Of a DNA stretch of 64,000 nucleotides, positions 45,002 to 54,964 are shown piece after piece. The notes beneath the pieces were generated by a model. The model ran no database searches, had not been told where the DNA came from, and saw nothing but the letters and a program-made list of their open reading frames with translations. Where the stretch lies: the NCBI RefSeq assembly GCF_963682185.1, contig NZ_OY821667.1, forward strand, positions 2,232,001-2,296,000, written 5' to 3'. How positions within the stretch are numbered: the first letter of the stretch is position 1; each line of letters opens with the position of its first letter. Origin of the DNA: an uncultured Cohaesibacter sp. Lineage in GTDB: Bacteria; Pseudomonadota; Alphaproteobacteria; Rhizobiales; Cohaesibacteraceae. A program made the position numbers and the translations under genes.

Positions 45002-47038
45002 ATGGTTGGGTTGTCTATGAGTGTGTCAAGAAAAATTGGTTTTGTATTCTCTGTTTTACTTCTTATCTCAGTCGCAACCAGCTTTTTTGCGGTAAGGAGT
45101 ACTGAACAGGTTGGGCAATACGGCCTTAATATCGGGCAGCGCGATGCCCCATTGGCGCGGGCAGTCTCTGAAATCAAGATGTCAGCGACCATGGCGCACT
45201 TGACGTTTGAAGAGATCATGGCGGGAGACGCAGCCGAGGACATCTCTGAGGTTTGGAGGCTTATCGATCGGGCTGGAGACTATGCCAAAGCCATACTCAA
45301 TGGTGATACAATCGACACCCTCGTGATTCCGCGCACCGAGAACAAGCAGATCCGTGCAATGATGGAAGCGGTTTCCTCGCAAATCCAAGGCTTCAAGTCA
45401 GCTGCGCAGGACCGATATAGTGGTCTGGCGGACAATCAGGGCGTCGGGTCGGATGTAGACGAGGCATTCGATCAATTATATGAAGGGCTTGTCACACGCA
45501 TTTCGAAACTGGCTGATGGCACTTTGGGCAATGCCACGCTCCAGCGCCATGCCGGGTCGGCAAAATACGCCTTGGCGAACGGACATCTTCTTGTCGCTGA
45601 AATATTGGGTGGTGACGAGGGCGAAGACTTTAGCGAGGTCTTGGCCAATTTTGATGCAGCAAGAGCCTCCGTAGAAGCCATGCAGCCTTCAACGGACACT
45701 CGCGCCATTGTCGACGATATAAAGAAGCTGGCCACTTTTGCCCAGCAGAGATATGACAAAAAATCAAGTTTGCAGAGTAAAGGGGCGGATGCAGACGTCG
45801 CATTTGACGCGGCATTTACTGCCTTCATCGAAGGAATGAACAAAGCCGAAGATCAAATTCTGCAGGATGCAGCGGGTGGCGTTGCAGCCCTTCAGGAAGA
45901 AACGCAATGGGCTAAAATGATCGGCTGGATAAGCTTAGCTGTCGTGCTCGCATTTTTGGTTGGCAGCATTCTGGTTGTTCGTAAGTTCATCGTCCAACGG
46001 CTAATCGATCTGGAGATTACCGCCAGCCGCCTCTCAGAAGGCAAGATCAACACAGAAATGCCGTCATGGACATCTTCGGATGAACTGGGCCGTTTGCGAA
46101 ACGCTTTGGGTAAATTTAAGGATGCTGTCGCCGAGCAACGGCAACTGGCTGATGACCGCACAAGAGATCAGGCCAATGCGGAAGCTGAAAAGAAGCGCGC
46201 CATCAGGAAGCTCGCAGACGACTTTGATGCCAATGTCGGCTCGATCGTTGATACGGTCTCAACAGCCTCGTCCGCACTCAATTCCACAGCGCAAGCCATG
46301 TCTAGCATTTCGGAACAGGCTAACAAGGAGGCTGTATCGGCCACACAGGCATCCGAGCAAACGACCTCAAATGTCGAAACTGTGGCGACAGCGACAGAGG
46401 AAATGACTAGCAGCATCTCCGAAATTAGCCAGCAGGTGTCTCAAGCCTCCGTTTCCAGTCGAGATGCTGTTGCCAAAGTGCAAGAAGCAAACAACCAGAT
46501 GCGAACGCTCGCCGACACTGCCAACAAGATTGGCGAAGTCGTGGAGATGATCTCCAGCATCGCAGAACAGACCAATCTTCTGGCGCTCAATGCGACGATT
46601 GAGTCCGCACGAGCTGGAGAAGCAGGCAAGGGATTTGCCGTCGTTGCAGGCGAAGTCAAAGCTCTTGCCGGACAGACAGCCAAGGCAACGGAGGATATCG
46701 CCAAGCAGATCACCAACATTCAGAACTCTACCAAACTGGCCTCCGGGTCGATGGAAGACGTTAACGCCGTGATCCAGCGCGTGGATGATATCGCGACCGC
46801 GATTGCGGCAGCAATGGAAGAACAGACTGCGGCGACGCAGGAAATTGCAGGCAACATTCATCAGGCATCCCAAGGCACCCAACGGGTCAATGGCAGTGTT
46901 CTGGCGGTTTCCAAGGCGTCTCAGGAAACTGGAGCGACGTCCGCTCAGGTCATGACGGCCGCAGGTGAACTCGCGAGCCAAACCAATTTGCTCAAAACAG
47001 AGGTCGGAAAATTCCTATCTCAAATCCGCGCGGAATAG
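45002..47038 (+). CDS. Methyl-accepting chemotaxis protein
   Basis: This 678-residue transmembrane chemoreceptor has TM1 at about 11-31, a periplasmic helical-bundle ligand domain at about 32-300, TM2 at about 304-327 (WISLAVVLAFLVGSILVV), a HAMP domain to about 380, and the cytoplasmic signalling coiled coil. Its hairpin tip, SSIAEQTNLLALNATIESARAG in family form, lies near 518-540. No CheR-binding pentapeptide is visible at the C-terminus. GAGGTG precedes the ATG at 45002. The ligand is unknown; there are no che genes nearby. Confidence 0.93.
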   Translation: MVGLSMSVSRKIGFVFSVLLLISVATSFFAVRSTEQVGQYGLNIGQRDAPLARAVSEIKMSATMAHLTFEEIMAGDAAEDISEVWRLIDRAGDYAKAILNGDTIDTLVIPRTENKQIRAMMEAVSSQIQGFKSAAQDRYSGLADNQGVGSDVDEAFDQLYEGLVTRISKLADGTLGNATLQRHAGSAKYALANGHLLVAEILGGDEGEDFSEVLANFDAARASVEAMQPSTDTRAIVDDIKKLATFAQQRYDKKSSLQSKGADADVAFDAAFTAFIEGMNKAEDQILQDAAGGVAALQEETQWAKMIGWISLAVVLAFLVGSILVVRKFIVQRLIDLEITASRLSEGKINTEMPSWTSSDELGRLRNALGKFKDAVAEQRQLADDRTRDQANAEAEKKRAIRKLADDFDANVGSIVDTVSTASSALNSTAQAMSSISEQANKEAVSATQASEQTTSNVETVATATEEMTSSISEISQQVSQASVSSRDAVAKVQEANNQMRTLADTANKIGEVVEMISSIAEQTNLLALNATIESARAGEAGKGFAVVAGEVKALAGQTAKATEDIAKQITNIQNSTKLASGSMEDVNAVIQRVDDIATAIAAAMEEQTAATQEIAGNIHQASQGTQRVNGSVLAVSKASQETGATSAQVMTAAGELASQTNLLKTEVGKFLSQIRAE

Positions 47039-47347
47039 CGAAACCAAACGAAAAGTGACACTACCGATATAACTCGGGATAACTGGTAGATTGCACCCAC
47101 ACTGCGATCCGCCAATTCCTGCGCACGGATTGTTAAATCTCACTTCAGGCGATTACTGACAGCCCAACCGATAGCGCGATCGGGAATTAAGATCTAGGAT
47201 AACGTCAAGATACAGCCATCCCTCACTGATCCAGAAGATTGGGTGCGATTCAGATTGACGGCCAATGGGCAGATCAAATTCGGTCTGCTGACAGCTGAAA
47301 CACATTTTTCTGATGCTCAGCAAGGTTTCAAATTAAACAGTGACGCA
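47039..47347. other. Intergenic region between convergent genes
   Basis: About 300 bp between the chemoreceptor gene and the thiolase terminator. No gene is supported. Confidence 0.4.
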
Positions 47348-47383
47348 CAAAAAAGGCCGGAAAGTTCAAAACATTCCCGACCT
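47348..47383 (-). terminator. Intrinsic terminator of the thiolase operon
   Basis: Read on the minus strand, AGGTCGGGAA pairs with TTTCCGGCCT (two G-U wobbles) around a 10-nt loop and is followed by a run of six T's. It lies 48 bp beyond the thiolase stop codon. Confidence 0.75.
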
Positions 47384-47430
47384 CATTATGTCGATTGACT
47401 TTAGAAGACGGCTTGTGCGCCTTGGCTATA

Positions 47431-48606
47431 TTATGGTCTCTCTACACACAAAGCGATGCCCATTCCACCGCCGATGCACAGGGTGGCGAGACCTTTCTTG
47501 GCGTCCCGTCTTTCCATTTCGTGAAGAAGTGTGACGAGAATACGTGCTCCGGACGCGCCTATAGGATGTCCCAATGCAATCGCGCCGCCATTGACGTTGA
47601 CTTTACTTGTGTTCCAGCCCATTTCATCATTCACGGCGGCAGCCTGAGCTGCGAATGCTTCGTTGGCTTCGATCAAGTCTAGATCATCAGGTGTCCATCC
47701 GGCCTTGTTCAAGGCTTTCCGGGAGGCGGCAATTGGTCCGGTTCCCATCAGTGCTGGATCAACACCAGCGGTCGCCCAAGACACAACTTTTGCCATAGGT
47801 TTGATGCCTCGGCTTTTTGCTTCATCAGCCGTCATCATCAGAACGGCGGCAGCACCATCATTCAAACCTGACGCATTTCCGGCGGTGACTGTTCCATCTT
47901 TCTTGAAGGCTGGACGCAATTTGGCCAGAGAGTCTGAGGTCGTTTCCGGGCGAATGAATTCGTCCTTCTCGACGATAACTTCCCCTTTGCGAGTATGAAA
48001 GGATACGGGCACAATTTCCGCTTCGAATTTTCCCGCGTCCCGGGCAGCGGCCGCACGGCGTTGGGATTCGGCGGCTAACCTGTCCTGATTTTCCCGACTG
48101 ATGCCGCAGCTCGTGGCAACATTCTCTGCGGTAATCCCCATATGATAATCATGGAACGCATCCCAAAGGCCGTCCTTGATCATGGTATCTTCCATGGAGG
48201 CAGGGCCCATCTTGGTACCCTTGCGTAAATTGACAGTATGGGGGGCTTGGCTCATATTTTCCTGACCACCAGCAATGACGATAGACGCATCTCCGCATTT
48301 GATTGCCTGCATTGCAAGTCCTACGGCTCGTAACCCAGAGCCGCAAACCTGGTTGATGGTCAATGCAGTAGACGTTGCCGGCAGACCTGCTTTGATAGCG
48401 GCCTGTCGAGCCGGGTTCTGCCCCTGACCTGCGGTCAGTACCTGACCCAGAATGACGTCTGAAATTTCCAGCGGGTCTACACTTGATCTCTCAAGCAAGG
48501 CACGGATGACTGTAGCGCCGAGATCGTGCGCAGATACATCCGTCAATCCGCCATTGAAATTTCCGACGGCTGTTCGTGCTGCTGCTGCAATGATGATATC
48601 GCTCAT
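47431..48606 (-). CDS. Acetyl-CoA C-acetyltransferase (thiolase)
   Basis: This 391-residue biosynthetic/degradative thiolase has nucleophile Cys88 (NQVCGSG), the NEAFAAQ motif near 318, His in [11 protein letters not shown] near 347, and the second Cys in LCIGGGMG near 377. It splits acetoacetyl-CoA (or a related 3-oxoacyl-CoA) into acetyl-CoA units. It is the last gene of a minus-strand operon with a 3-oxoacid CoA-transferase, which supplies its substrate. The start at 48606 fits family N-termini ([14 protein letters not shown]); the extension to 48639 does not. Confidence 0.92.
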   Translation of the reverse strand: MSDIIIAAAARTAVGNFNGGLTDVSAHDLGATVIRALLERSSVDPLEISDVILGQVLTAGQGQNPARQAAIKAGLPATSTALTINQVCGSGLRAVGLAMQAIKCGDASIVIAGGQENMSQAPHTVNLRKGTKMGPASMEDTMIKDGLWDAFHDYHMGITAENVATSCGISRENQDRLAAESQRRAAAARDAGKFEAEIVPVSFHTRKGEVIVEKDEFIRPETTSDSLAKLRPAFKKDGTVTAGNASGLNDGAAAVLMMTADEAKSRGIKPMAKVVSWATAGVDPALMGTGPIAASRKALNKAGWTPDDLDLIEANEAFAAQAAAVNDEMGWNTSKVNVNGGAIALGHPIGASGARILVTLLHEMERRDAKKGLATLCIGGGMGIALCVERP

Positions 48607-48801
48607 CACAATTGTCCAATCCTGTTTGGCTTTGTTCATTTATTGAAAAGGTGCGCCGAGATGAGACAAAGCTTCTTTTGTCATAAAGCTCTTTCTACAT
48701 CTCTCGACCGACACATCCCTCAAGCTCTGGCTATCTCGCTGACGGAATGTGATTTGCCTTTGGCAGGGGTTTTCCTGCGCTCATTTCGAGGTTCCTCTTA
48801 T

Positions 48802-49458
48802 CTAGAAGCCGACTGGCATTTCAGTAAGGTTCTCCGGGACAATGAGATGTGCTTCTGTCGCCTCCAAAACTTGCTCGACACTGACGCCGGGGCCCACTTC
48901 GCGAAGCAGAAGCCCGTCATCGGTCGGCTCAATTACCGCCAGATCGGTGACGATCAGATCCACCCGACGCAAGGCTGTAAGGGGCAGATCGCATTTTTTG
49001 ACAATTTTGGGGTTGCCTTTGGCAGTGTGGGTCATAGCAACGATGACACGCTTGGCGCCAGCCACCAGATCCATTGCGCCGCCCATGCCGGGAACCATCT
49101 TGCCAGGAACCATCCAGTTGGCCAGCTGTCCTTTCTCGTCGACCTGCAAACCGCCAAGCACGGTCACATCGAGATGCCCGCCACGGATCAGGCTAAAGGA
49201 CATGCAGGAATCAAATGCGCACGCTCCGGGATCAGCACTGATGGGACTACCACCTGCATCGGTTAGATCCTCATCCTGAAGATTGGGATCATGCAGGCTG
49301 CTCATACCGACGATACCATTTTCCGATTGGAAAAAGACTTCGACATCCTTGGGCAGGAAATTCGCCACCATTGTCGGCAAGCCGATGCCGAGATTGATCA
49401 AATCACCGCTTTTTAGCTCTTGCGCAACGCGGCTCGCAATCAGGGTTTTGCTATCCAT
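48802..49458 (-). CDS. 3-oxoacid CoA-transferase subunit B
   Basis: This 218-residue beta subunit of a family I CoA-transferase (ScoB/AtoA) has INLGIGLPT near 21 and the catalytic glutamate in QSENGIVG near 46, which forms the glutamyl-CoA intermediate. GGAMDLVAGAKRVIVAMTHT near 124 is typical. The start overlaps the subunit A stop by 8 nt. AAGGAG precedes the ATG. It transfers CoA from succinyl-CoA or acetyl-CoA to a 3-oxoacid such as acetoacetate. Confidence 0.92.
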   Translation of the reverse strand: MDSKTLIASRVAQELKSGDLINLGIGLPTMVANFLPKDVEVFFQSENGIVGMSSLHDPNLQDEDLTDAGGSPISADPGACAFDSCMSFSLIRGGHLDVTVLGGLQVDEKGQLANWMVPGKMVPGMGGAMDLVAGAKRVIVAMTHTAKGNPKIVKKCDLPLTALRRVDLIVTDLAVIEPTDDGLLLREVGPGVSVEQVLEATEAHLIVPENLTEMPVGF

Positions 49459-50113
49459 TGAACCGCTCCTTGGCTACGAGATAGTCCACAAGAACATGAG
49501 GGGTTGCGATCACATCAGGAGAAAGCGTGCCACGTGGTACAAGAGTCTGGGCTTCAACAATGACGGTCTCTGCGGCCATCGCGATCAATGGATTGAAGTT
49601 GCGAGCCGTCAAATTGTAGGTCAGGTTGCCCAGATGGTCGGAAATCTTGGCATTCACCAATGCGAAATCCGCCTTAAGTGGCTTGGCCAGAATGTAGGTT
49701 TCCCCATCGATTTCGATCAAAGCCTGACCGTCTTGCGCAGGCGTTCCGACGCCGGTCGGTGTAACCACTGCTCCCAGTCCAGACCCGCCGGCCCTGATGC
49801 GTTCGGCCAACGTTCCTTGCGGGACGAGCTCGACCTCGATCTCTCCCGCGATCATTTTCTGCTGCGTCAAGGGATTGGTGCCGATATGGCTGGTAATCAC
49901 TTTTTTGACCAGACCAGCTTCGACCAGTTTGCCGATGCCGAAGCCGGGGCGGGCCGTGTCGTTGGCAATGATGGTCAGATTGCCTTTTTTCTGTTTTACC
50001 AGTTCATCGATAAGGCGTGGAGGAGTTCCAACTCCCATAAACCCGCCGATCATGAGAACGGCCCCATCGGGAATTTTCGCGACTGCGTCCTCAAGGGAAA
50101 TGACGTTTGACAT
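49451..50113 (-). CDS. 3-oxoacid CoA-transferase subunit A
   Basis: This 220-residue alpha subunit (ScoA/AtoD) has the nucleotide-fold GAVLMIGGFMGVGTP near 17, TIIANDTARPGFGIGKLVEAG near 50, and SHIGTNPLTQQKM near 75. It pairs with the overlapping subunit B gene. With the thiolase it forms a compact 3-oxoacid utilisation module; the AtuA-like genes upstream may produce the acid. Confidence 0.92.
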   Translation of the reverse strand: MSNVISLEDAVAKIPDGAVLMIGGFMGVGTPPRLIDELVKQKKGNLTIIANDTARPGFGIGKLVEAGLVKKVITSHIGTNPLTQQKMIAGEIEVELVPQGTLAERIRAGGSGLGAVVTPTGVGTPAQDGQALIEIDGETYILAKPLKADFALVNAKISDHLGNLTYNLTARNFNPLIAMAAETVIVEAQTLVPRGTLSPDVIATPHVLVDYLVAKERFNG

Positions 50114-50185
50114 TAGTGTAACCTTCGAGAATGTGAGTGACCCCGGGAGCAGAGGGAGGACATGCTACCCCGGGGTCTTGGGGCA

Positions 50186-50500
50186 TCAAACGCTCAGTTC
50201 GGCAATGTCCATTGCCAGAAGAGCGGATGCGAGACACTTGCCATGAGGATCAAGAGCCAGAGAGCGGGTCACACCGCCCCCCAGAGCCTTCTGCATGACG
50301 AAATTCAACGCGCCGATGGATGGAATTTCATATCGAACAACTTCGCCATAAACGATGCCTTCGAAGTGGGCCTTAACCTTTTCGGCTGTGACTTCCTTGG
50401 CCAAATGTTCATAATGCTCAGGGTCGTAGGCAATGACGGAAATATTGGAGATATCTCCTTTGTCGCCAGTGCGCGAATGGGCGATGTCATAGAGTTTCAT
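50186..50500 (-). CDS. AtuA C-terminal (ferredoxin-like) domain protein
   Basis: This 104-residue protein starts MKLYDIAHSRTGDKGDISN, the pattern of the small domain that is fused to, or encoded beside, AtuA/DUF1446 proteins. The large AtuA-type protein gene ends 4 nt upstream, so the two are probably subunits of one complex. The start at 50500 was chosen over 50605, which would lie within the upstream gene. Biochemical function is not established for the family. Confidence 0.82.
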   Translation of the reverse strand: MKLYDIAHSRTGDKGDISNISVIAYDPEHYEHLAKEVTAEKVKAHFEGIVYGEVVRYEIPSIGALNFVMQKALGGGVTRSLALDPHGKCLASALLAMDIAELSV

Positions 50501-50504
50501 GGTT

Positions 50505-51842
50505 TCAGCCCTCGATGAATTGGATGGAAGGAGTGACCTGCTCACGCGGCAGAAGTGCCGACAACATGGCCACGACTTGTTTGGCTGATTTGGAGGCGCC
50601 CCCACCGCTGGCAGGACCGTTGGTGTAAAGCGTCTCGACTTCGTTACCGATCTTGACGGCCTCTTTCATGGTGTCGCAGCGTCCGGCGACCCGAATGCGA
50701 ACTTCCGTCGGCTCTGGCTGCGGTGCCAGCACATCACCGTGGATAGCATTGACCCCGATCAGATCGAAGCGCAGTTCACTGGTTTCGACTTTGCCGATTT
50801 GCAGGCGTTCTTTGACAATATCAAGGGCCAGTTTGCCGCGAGCAACGCAGCCCGGTCCTGCATAAGACATCTCTCCTTCGCCAATATAGCCATCGACATA
50901 GCCCACAGACGCTTTTAGAGTTGCAGGTCTTTTTCGCCCGGTCACATTGCCAACTTTGACCCGATCCTTGGAGATCTGCTCAAAGGTAATCTGCGAGAAG
51001 TCTGCGGTCACATCCGGGGTCAGATAGCTGTGTGGATCATGAACCTCATAAAGGATCTGTTCTTTACAGGTATCGACAGTAACAGAGCCGCCAGAGTCTG
51101 CTATTTTCGTTATGAAAGCCTCGCCATTCTCAAAGACTTCTGCAATAGGGAAGCCCAAATGCCCAAGGCCTTCAACGTCCTTCTTGCCAGGTTCGGCATA
51201 GTAGCCGCCTGTGATCTGACCCGCACATTCGAGCAAATGACCGACAGCGGTTCCTTTGCCCAATTTGTCCCAGTCATCCAGCGCCCAACCGAATTCTACG
51301 ATTTGGGGAGCAAGAAACATGGACGGATCCGCAACACGGCCGGTGATGACAATGTCGGCTCCGTTTTCTAGCGCTTTCACGATTGGCTCGACGCCAACAT
51401 AGGCATTGGCAGAGACAATGGTGTTGGACATGGAAGACACCGGCTCACCGGTTTCCGTGATCTTGTGATCGCTCGACTTGAGCACTTCAAACACATCATC
51501 ACCGGATACGGCAGCAATTTTGAGGTCGCCAAGGCCCAGTTGGGCTGCAATTTCGCTTGTCTTCTTGGCAGCGGAAACTGGGTTTGCCGCTCCCATATTG
51601 GTCACAATCTTCACGCCGTTTTTTCTGCAGGCGGGGAGAACCGCCTGCATTCTTTCGGTGAGAAGAGGATCATAGCCTTTTTCCGGATCATTCAATTTCG
51701 CTCTCTGAGCAATCGCGATTGTCCGTTCGGCGAGACATTCGAAGACGAGATAGTCGATGTCTCCCTTTTCTGCCAGTTCGACGGCAGGTTCGATACGATC
51801 ACCGGAGTAACCGGCACCGGATCCAATACGAATGGTCTTCAT
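50505..51842 (-). CDS. Acyclic-terpene-utilisation AtuA family protein (DUF1446)
   Basis: This 445-residue cytoplasmic protein matches AtuA-type proteins: IRIGSGAGYSGDRIEPAVELA at the start, YLVFECLAERTIAIAQ near 32, NGVKIVTNMGAANP near 75, and VVITGRVADPSMFLAPQIVEFGW near 160. AtuA is required for geraniol/citronellol degradation in Pseudomonas, but homologues occur in many clusters without terpene genes. The neighbours here (CitMHS transporter, CoA-transferase, thiolase) argue for a hydrophilic carboxylic acid, not a terpene. AAGGA precedes the ATG. Confidence 0.85.
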   Translation of the reverse strand: MKTIRIGSGAGYSGDRIEPAVELAEKGDIDYLVFECLAERTIAIAQRAKLNDPEKGYDPLLTERMQAVLPACRKNGVKIVTNMGAANPVSAAKKTSEIAAQLGLGDLKIAAVSGDDVFEVLKSSDHKITETGEPVSSMSNTIVSANAYVGVEPIVKALENGADIVITGRVADPSMFLAPQIVEFGWALDDWDKLGKGTAVGHLLECAGQITGGYYAEPGKKDVEGLGHLGFPIAEVFENGEAFITKIADSGGSVTVDTCKEQILYEVHDPHSYLTPDVTADFSQITFEQISKDRVKVGNVTGRKRPATLKASVGYVDGYIGEGEMSYAGPGCVARGKLALDIVKERLQIGKVETSELRFDLIGVNAIHGDVLAPQPEPTEVRIRVAGRCDTMKEAVKIGNEVETLYTNGPASGGGASKSAKQVVAMLSALLPREQVTPSIQFIEG

Positions 51843-51888
51843 ATCGAATATTCCTTGTTCTTGTTATTAGGCCATGCCTTGAAGTCGA

Positions 51889-53211
51889 TTAGATCGGGAA
51901 CACGCCGAAGATCACCGCCGCAATCGTCATGATGATCGAAATTGCGAAGACCAGCGGAATGGTGAATTTCTGATGCTCACCAAGCGGAACACCCGTAAGC
52001 CCGATCAGAAGGAAGGTGGACGCAGTCAGAGGGCTGACAGGGAAACCTGTCGTCATCTGGCCCAGGATAGAAGCCTGGCCGATTGCAATCGGATCGCCAC
52101 CAAATGTTTTGTAGACGTCGGCAATCACTGGCATGACGCCGAAATAGTAGCTGTCCGGGTCAAACAGCAGGCTGAATGGCATAGACAGTGCGCCAACCAT
52201 TGCTGGCATATGCGAAGCGAGATCCGCGGGGACGAAATTCGCAGCCGTTTCAGCCATCGCTTTAAGCATGCCGGAATCACGCATGATGCCTGTGAATGCG
52301 CCTGCAGCGAACAGGATCGAAGCCATCATCAATGCAGCTTTTGCGTGGGCGTCAATACGAGCTTTTTGGCTATCCGGCTTGGGATAGTTGATCAGCAACG
52401 CAAAGACTGTACCCAGCATGAAGGAAACTGCTGCAGGCAATAGACCGGAGATCATTGCAGCGAGAACCGCAATGGTCAGCAAAATATTGAACCAGAATAG
52501 TTTAGGACGGCGAAGTGCCTGTTCTTCTTCGGTCAGTTCTCGTACATGGACTTCTGTGTGATCGACATCAGCCATATGACCAGAAGTGCCAAGACGTTTC
52601 TCTTCTCTCAGCCCAAGGAAATAGGCGATACCGAGCACAGAAATCAGACCCACGACCCAGACGCCAATCAGCGGATTAAAAACATCGGTCACAGGCACGT
52701 TCAGGGACGTCGCAGCTCTTAAGGTTGGACCACCCCAAGGCAACATGTTTGCCGTACCGGCCGCCATGGCGGCAATCGCAGCCAGAACAACCCTACGCAT
52801 TTTCAAGCGGTCATACAAAGGCAGCATTGCCGGAATTGTCACCAGGAAGGTCACTGCACCAGAGCCATCAAGATGTACGATTAGAGCCAGAATGGCTGTA
52901 CCGACCGTAATACGAGCTGGCTTCATTCCGACGGTTTTCAAAACGCGATTGATGATGGGATCCATCATGCCTGCATCGGAAAGAATTCCGAAGAACACAA
53001 TCGCGAAGACGAACATGGCTGCAACGGACGAGATCTTCTTGATCCCGCCAACCATGAAAGTGGCACTTTCCATTCCGAAACCGCCAATCAAGGCGGCGGC
53101 AAGCGGTACCAAAATAAGTGCAACCAATGGTGAAAGTTTATTTGTCATAATGGTTACGAGCAAGACTATGATCGTAACCAGCCCCAATAGCGCTAGCATT
53201 TCATTCCTCAT
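51889..53211 (-). CDS. CitMHS-family metal-citrate/proton symporter
   Basis: This polytopic membrane protein of about 440 residues has 11-12 hydrophobic helices. It shows CitMHS traits: LIVHLDGSGAVTFLVTIPAMLPLYDRL near 105, GTANMLPWGGPTLRAA near 150, and LLFDPDSYYFGVMPV near 360. The family imports citrate complexed with divalent metal, and some members take related acids. Starts at 53211 and 53199 are both possible. It is the first gene of the operon that continues with AtuA-like, CoA-transferase and thiolase genes. Confidence 0.88.
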   Translation of the reverse strand: MRNEMLALLGLVTIIVLLVTIMTNKLSPLVALILVPLAAALIGGFGMESATFMVGGIKKISSVAAMFVFAIVFFGILSDAGMMDPIINRVLKTVGMKPARITVGTAILALIVHLDGSGAVTFLVTIPAMLPLYDRLKMRRVVLAAIAAMAAGTANMLPWGGPTLRAATSLNVPVTDVFNPLIGVWVVGLISVLGIAYFLGLREEKRLGTSGHMADVDHTEVHVRELTEEEQALRRPKLFWFNILLTIAVLAAMISGLLPAAVSFMLGTVFALLINYPKPDSQKARIDAHAKAALMMASILFAAGAFTGIMRDSGMLKAMAETAANFVPADLASHMPAMVGALSMPFSLLFDPDSYYFGVMPVIADVYKTFGGDPIAIGQASILGQMTTGFPVSPLTASTFLLIGLTGVPLGEHQKFTIPLVFAISIIMTIAAVIFGVFPI

Positions 53212-53600
53212 CTTTCCTGACCATCCGATATACTTTTCGTATTTTCTGGTATGGTTCAGTATTTTTGAAACAGCTACCACAGTATAAGGAGATTTACATA
53301 CATATAAGACTTTAGATGTATTTGGCAGTTCTGCTCCTCCCGTTCTGCAGACAAGTTTTTTCTATAACTTGCAAGAGTTATATTAGGAGAGTTCTTTGAA
53401 TTAAAAAATTGAAATTATTAGATATCTCTGATAAATTTTCATTATATAAGAACAGCGGAAAAGCTTGATTCTTCTGCCTTTTGTCTTCAGCTCTCCTTTC
53501 GGAGAAAAATTTTACCTCCCAGAACACAATTGGGCTGAACGATCTGCGAGAAGAAGCTGGCAACAGATTCGCAGCAAAATCTGCACCACCGGAGGCATGC
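53212..53600. promoter_or_regulatory. Divergent promoter region, CitMHS operon / LysR gene
   Basis: This 389-bp AT-rich region lies between the divergent transporter and lysR genes. LysR regulators usually bind such divergent regions at T-N11-A sites, but I cannot single one out. No gene is visible. Confidence 0.4.
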
Positions 53601-54542
53601 ATGCAGCCTAGTTTTCGACAAATTCGCGCCTTCCTTTCCGTTGCGAACCATTTACGTTTCACTCGCGCTGCCGAAGAGCTGAATGTGTCTCAGCCAGCCC
53701 TCACGGTACAAATAAACCAGTTGGAAGAAGCCCTCTCGATCAGATTATTTAACCGGAGCCGCCGTCAAGTATCCCTGACACCGGCGGGACAGGATCTCTT
53801 GCCGCTTTTCGAGAGAGTTGAAGCTGATATGGAAGAGGTCATGATGGCCAGCAGCGACATACACCAGGCCCGGCGCGGCGTGGTGCGCATCGCCGCCCTT
53901 CCTTCTGTTACATCGCGCATCGTGCCAAAGGCCATGGCCAATTTCCGAAAAACACATCCCAATATTCAGGTCCGTATTCGCGACGTTGTGGCGGAAACGA
54001 TCGTCGAAATGGTAAAAAACGAAGAAGTCGATTTTGGAATAGGGGCGCGACTGACGCCTGACAGAGACATCAAAGTCGAGAATTTCATTACAGATCATGT
54101 TTGCGCTTTTTATCAGGGCGGCCATCCGTTGGAGAATGCAAGGGCTGTTCTCAAGCTCAATGAGTGCGTCGCATATCCGCTCATTTTGACCGGCAAAAAC
54201 AGTTCGATCCGCGTGCTGTTTGAACGAGCCATGGCGCGCGAAGGCACCGAGGTGGATATTGCTGCCGAGGCCAACTATATGTCCACAGCATTGGGAATGG
54301 TTCGTGCTGGCCTTGGCGTTGCAATCCTGCCTATGTCTGCAATTGACTCCGGCAGTATTCTGGGCCTGGCGTACAAGCAGATTGATGCCCCCTGGCTACA
54401 CCGCCGCATCGGCATCATTCGCAAGGCCAGCCGGACAGATTCTCCCGTGGCGGAGCATTTTGTAAGAGCCCTGCATGCCGCAGTTGACAGCATGCCCAAC
54501 AGCCCCTTCAACAGCATCAAAAAGTCTGAGTTGGCTAGATAG
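53601..54542 (+). CDS. LysR-family transcriptional regulator
   Basis: This 313-residue LTTR has its winged helix at 1-60 (FRQIRAFLSVANHLRFTRAAEELNVSQPAL in family form, then LFNRSRRQVSLTPAG) and a periplasmic-binding-like effector domain from about 90 (VRIAALPSVTSRIVPKAMANF). The ATG at 53601 has GGAGG 5 nt upstream; a longer frame from 53481 is not family-like. It is divergent from the CitMHS-AtuA-CoA-transferase operon and so is its likely activator, with a carboxylic acid as effector. Confidence 0.9.
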   Translation: MQPSFRQIRAFLSVANHLRFTRAAEELNVSQPALTVQINQLEEALSIRLFNRSRRQVSLTPAGQDLLPLFERVEADMEEVMMASSDIHQARRGVVRIAALPSVTSRIVPKAMANFRKTHPNIQVRIRDVVAETIVEMVKNEEVDFGIGARLTPDRDIKVENFITDHVCAFYQGGHPLENARAVLKLNECVAYPLILTGKNSSIRVLFERAMAREGTEVDIAAEANYMSTALGMVRAGLGVAILPMSAIDSGSILGLAYKQIDAPWLHRRIGIIRKASRTDSPVAEHFVRALHAAVDSMPNSPFNSIKKSELAR

Positions 54543-54660
54543 GACAAAATCGCATCTATTGCGCAACCTTCTGTAAGCGCGTGTGACTCTTAAGATAAAG
54601 GCAGCACGCAAAAGGTTCTGAATAGCCATTACTCTTGAGGTAGCAGAAGTTCCAAATCAA

Positions 54661-54680
54661 CGGCTAGGGACAACTAGCCG
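54661..54680. terminator. Small hairpin at the end of the resolvase remnant
   Basis: A perfect 7-bp inverted repeat CGGCTAG-N6-CTAGCCG overlaps the stop codon of the truncated resolvase. No T-run. Confidence 0.35.
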
Positions 54681-54964
54681 CCGAAATGATCTGTCCTGCT
54701 TCGAAGCGCTATGCCTTTGGAATTGGGAATTTCAACGATCTTCTGCAAATCAGCTATGGATCTGGCAAGACGGTCGATACGGGTGACAACCAGAGTGTCA
54801 CCTTCTCGCATGAACTCCAGAAGTATGTTCAGTTCGGAACGATTGGCGTGGCTTGTTCCGCTCTGCTTTCCAGTCCGAACGTCATCAACGTGATTTTCAA
54901 GGGCTTCGATCTGAATAGTCAGATCTTGGTCTTCTGTGCTTACCCGTGCATATCCGTATCTCAT
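54674..54964 (-). pseudogene. Truncated serine recombinase (resolvase/invertase) N-terminal fragment
   Basis: This 96-residue frame covers only the start of the catalytic domain. MRYGYARVSTEDQDL contains the nucleophilic Ser near 9, and REGDTLVVTRIDRLARS near 53 contains the conserved Arg pair. Full resolvases have about 180-200 residues with a C-terminal HTH, which is missing; similarity ends near TDHFGG just before the stop. It looks like a relic of a transposon or integron-like insertion between lysR and tetR. Confidence 0.78.
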
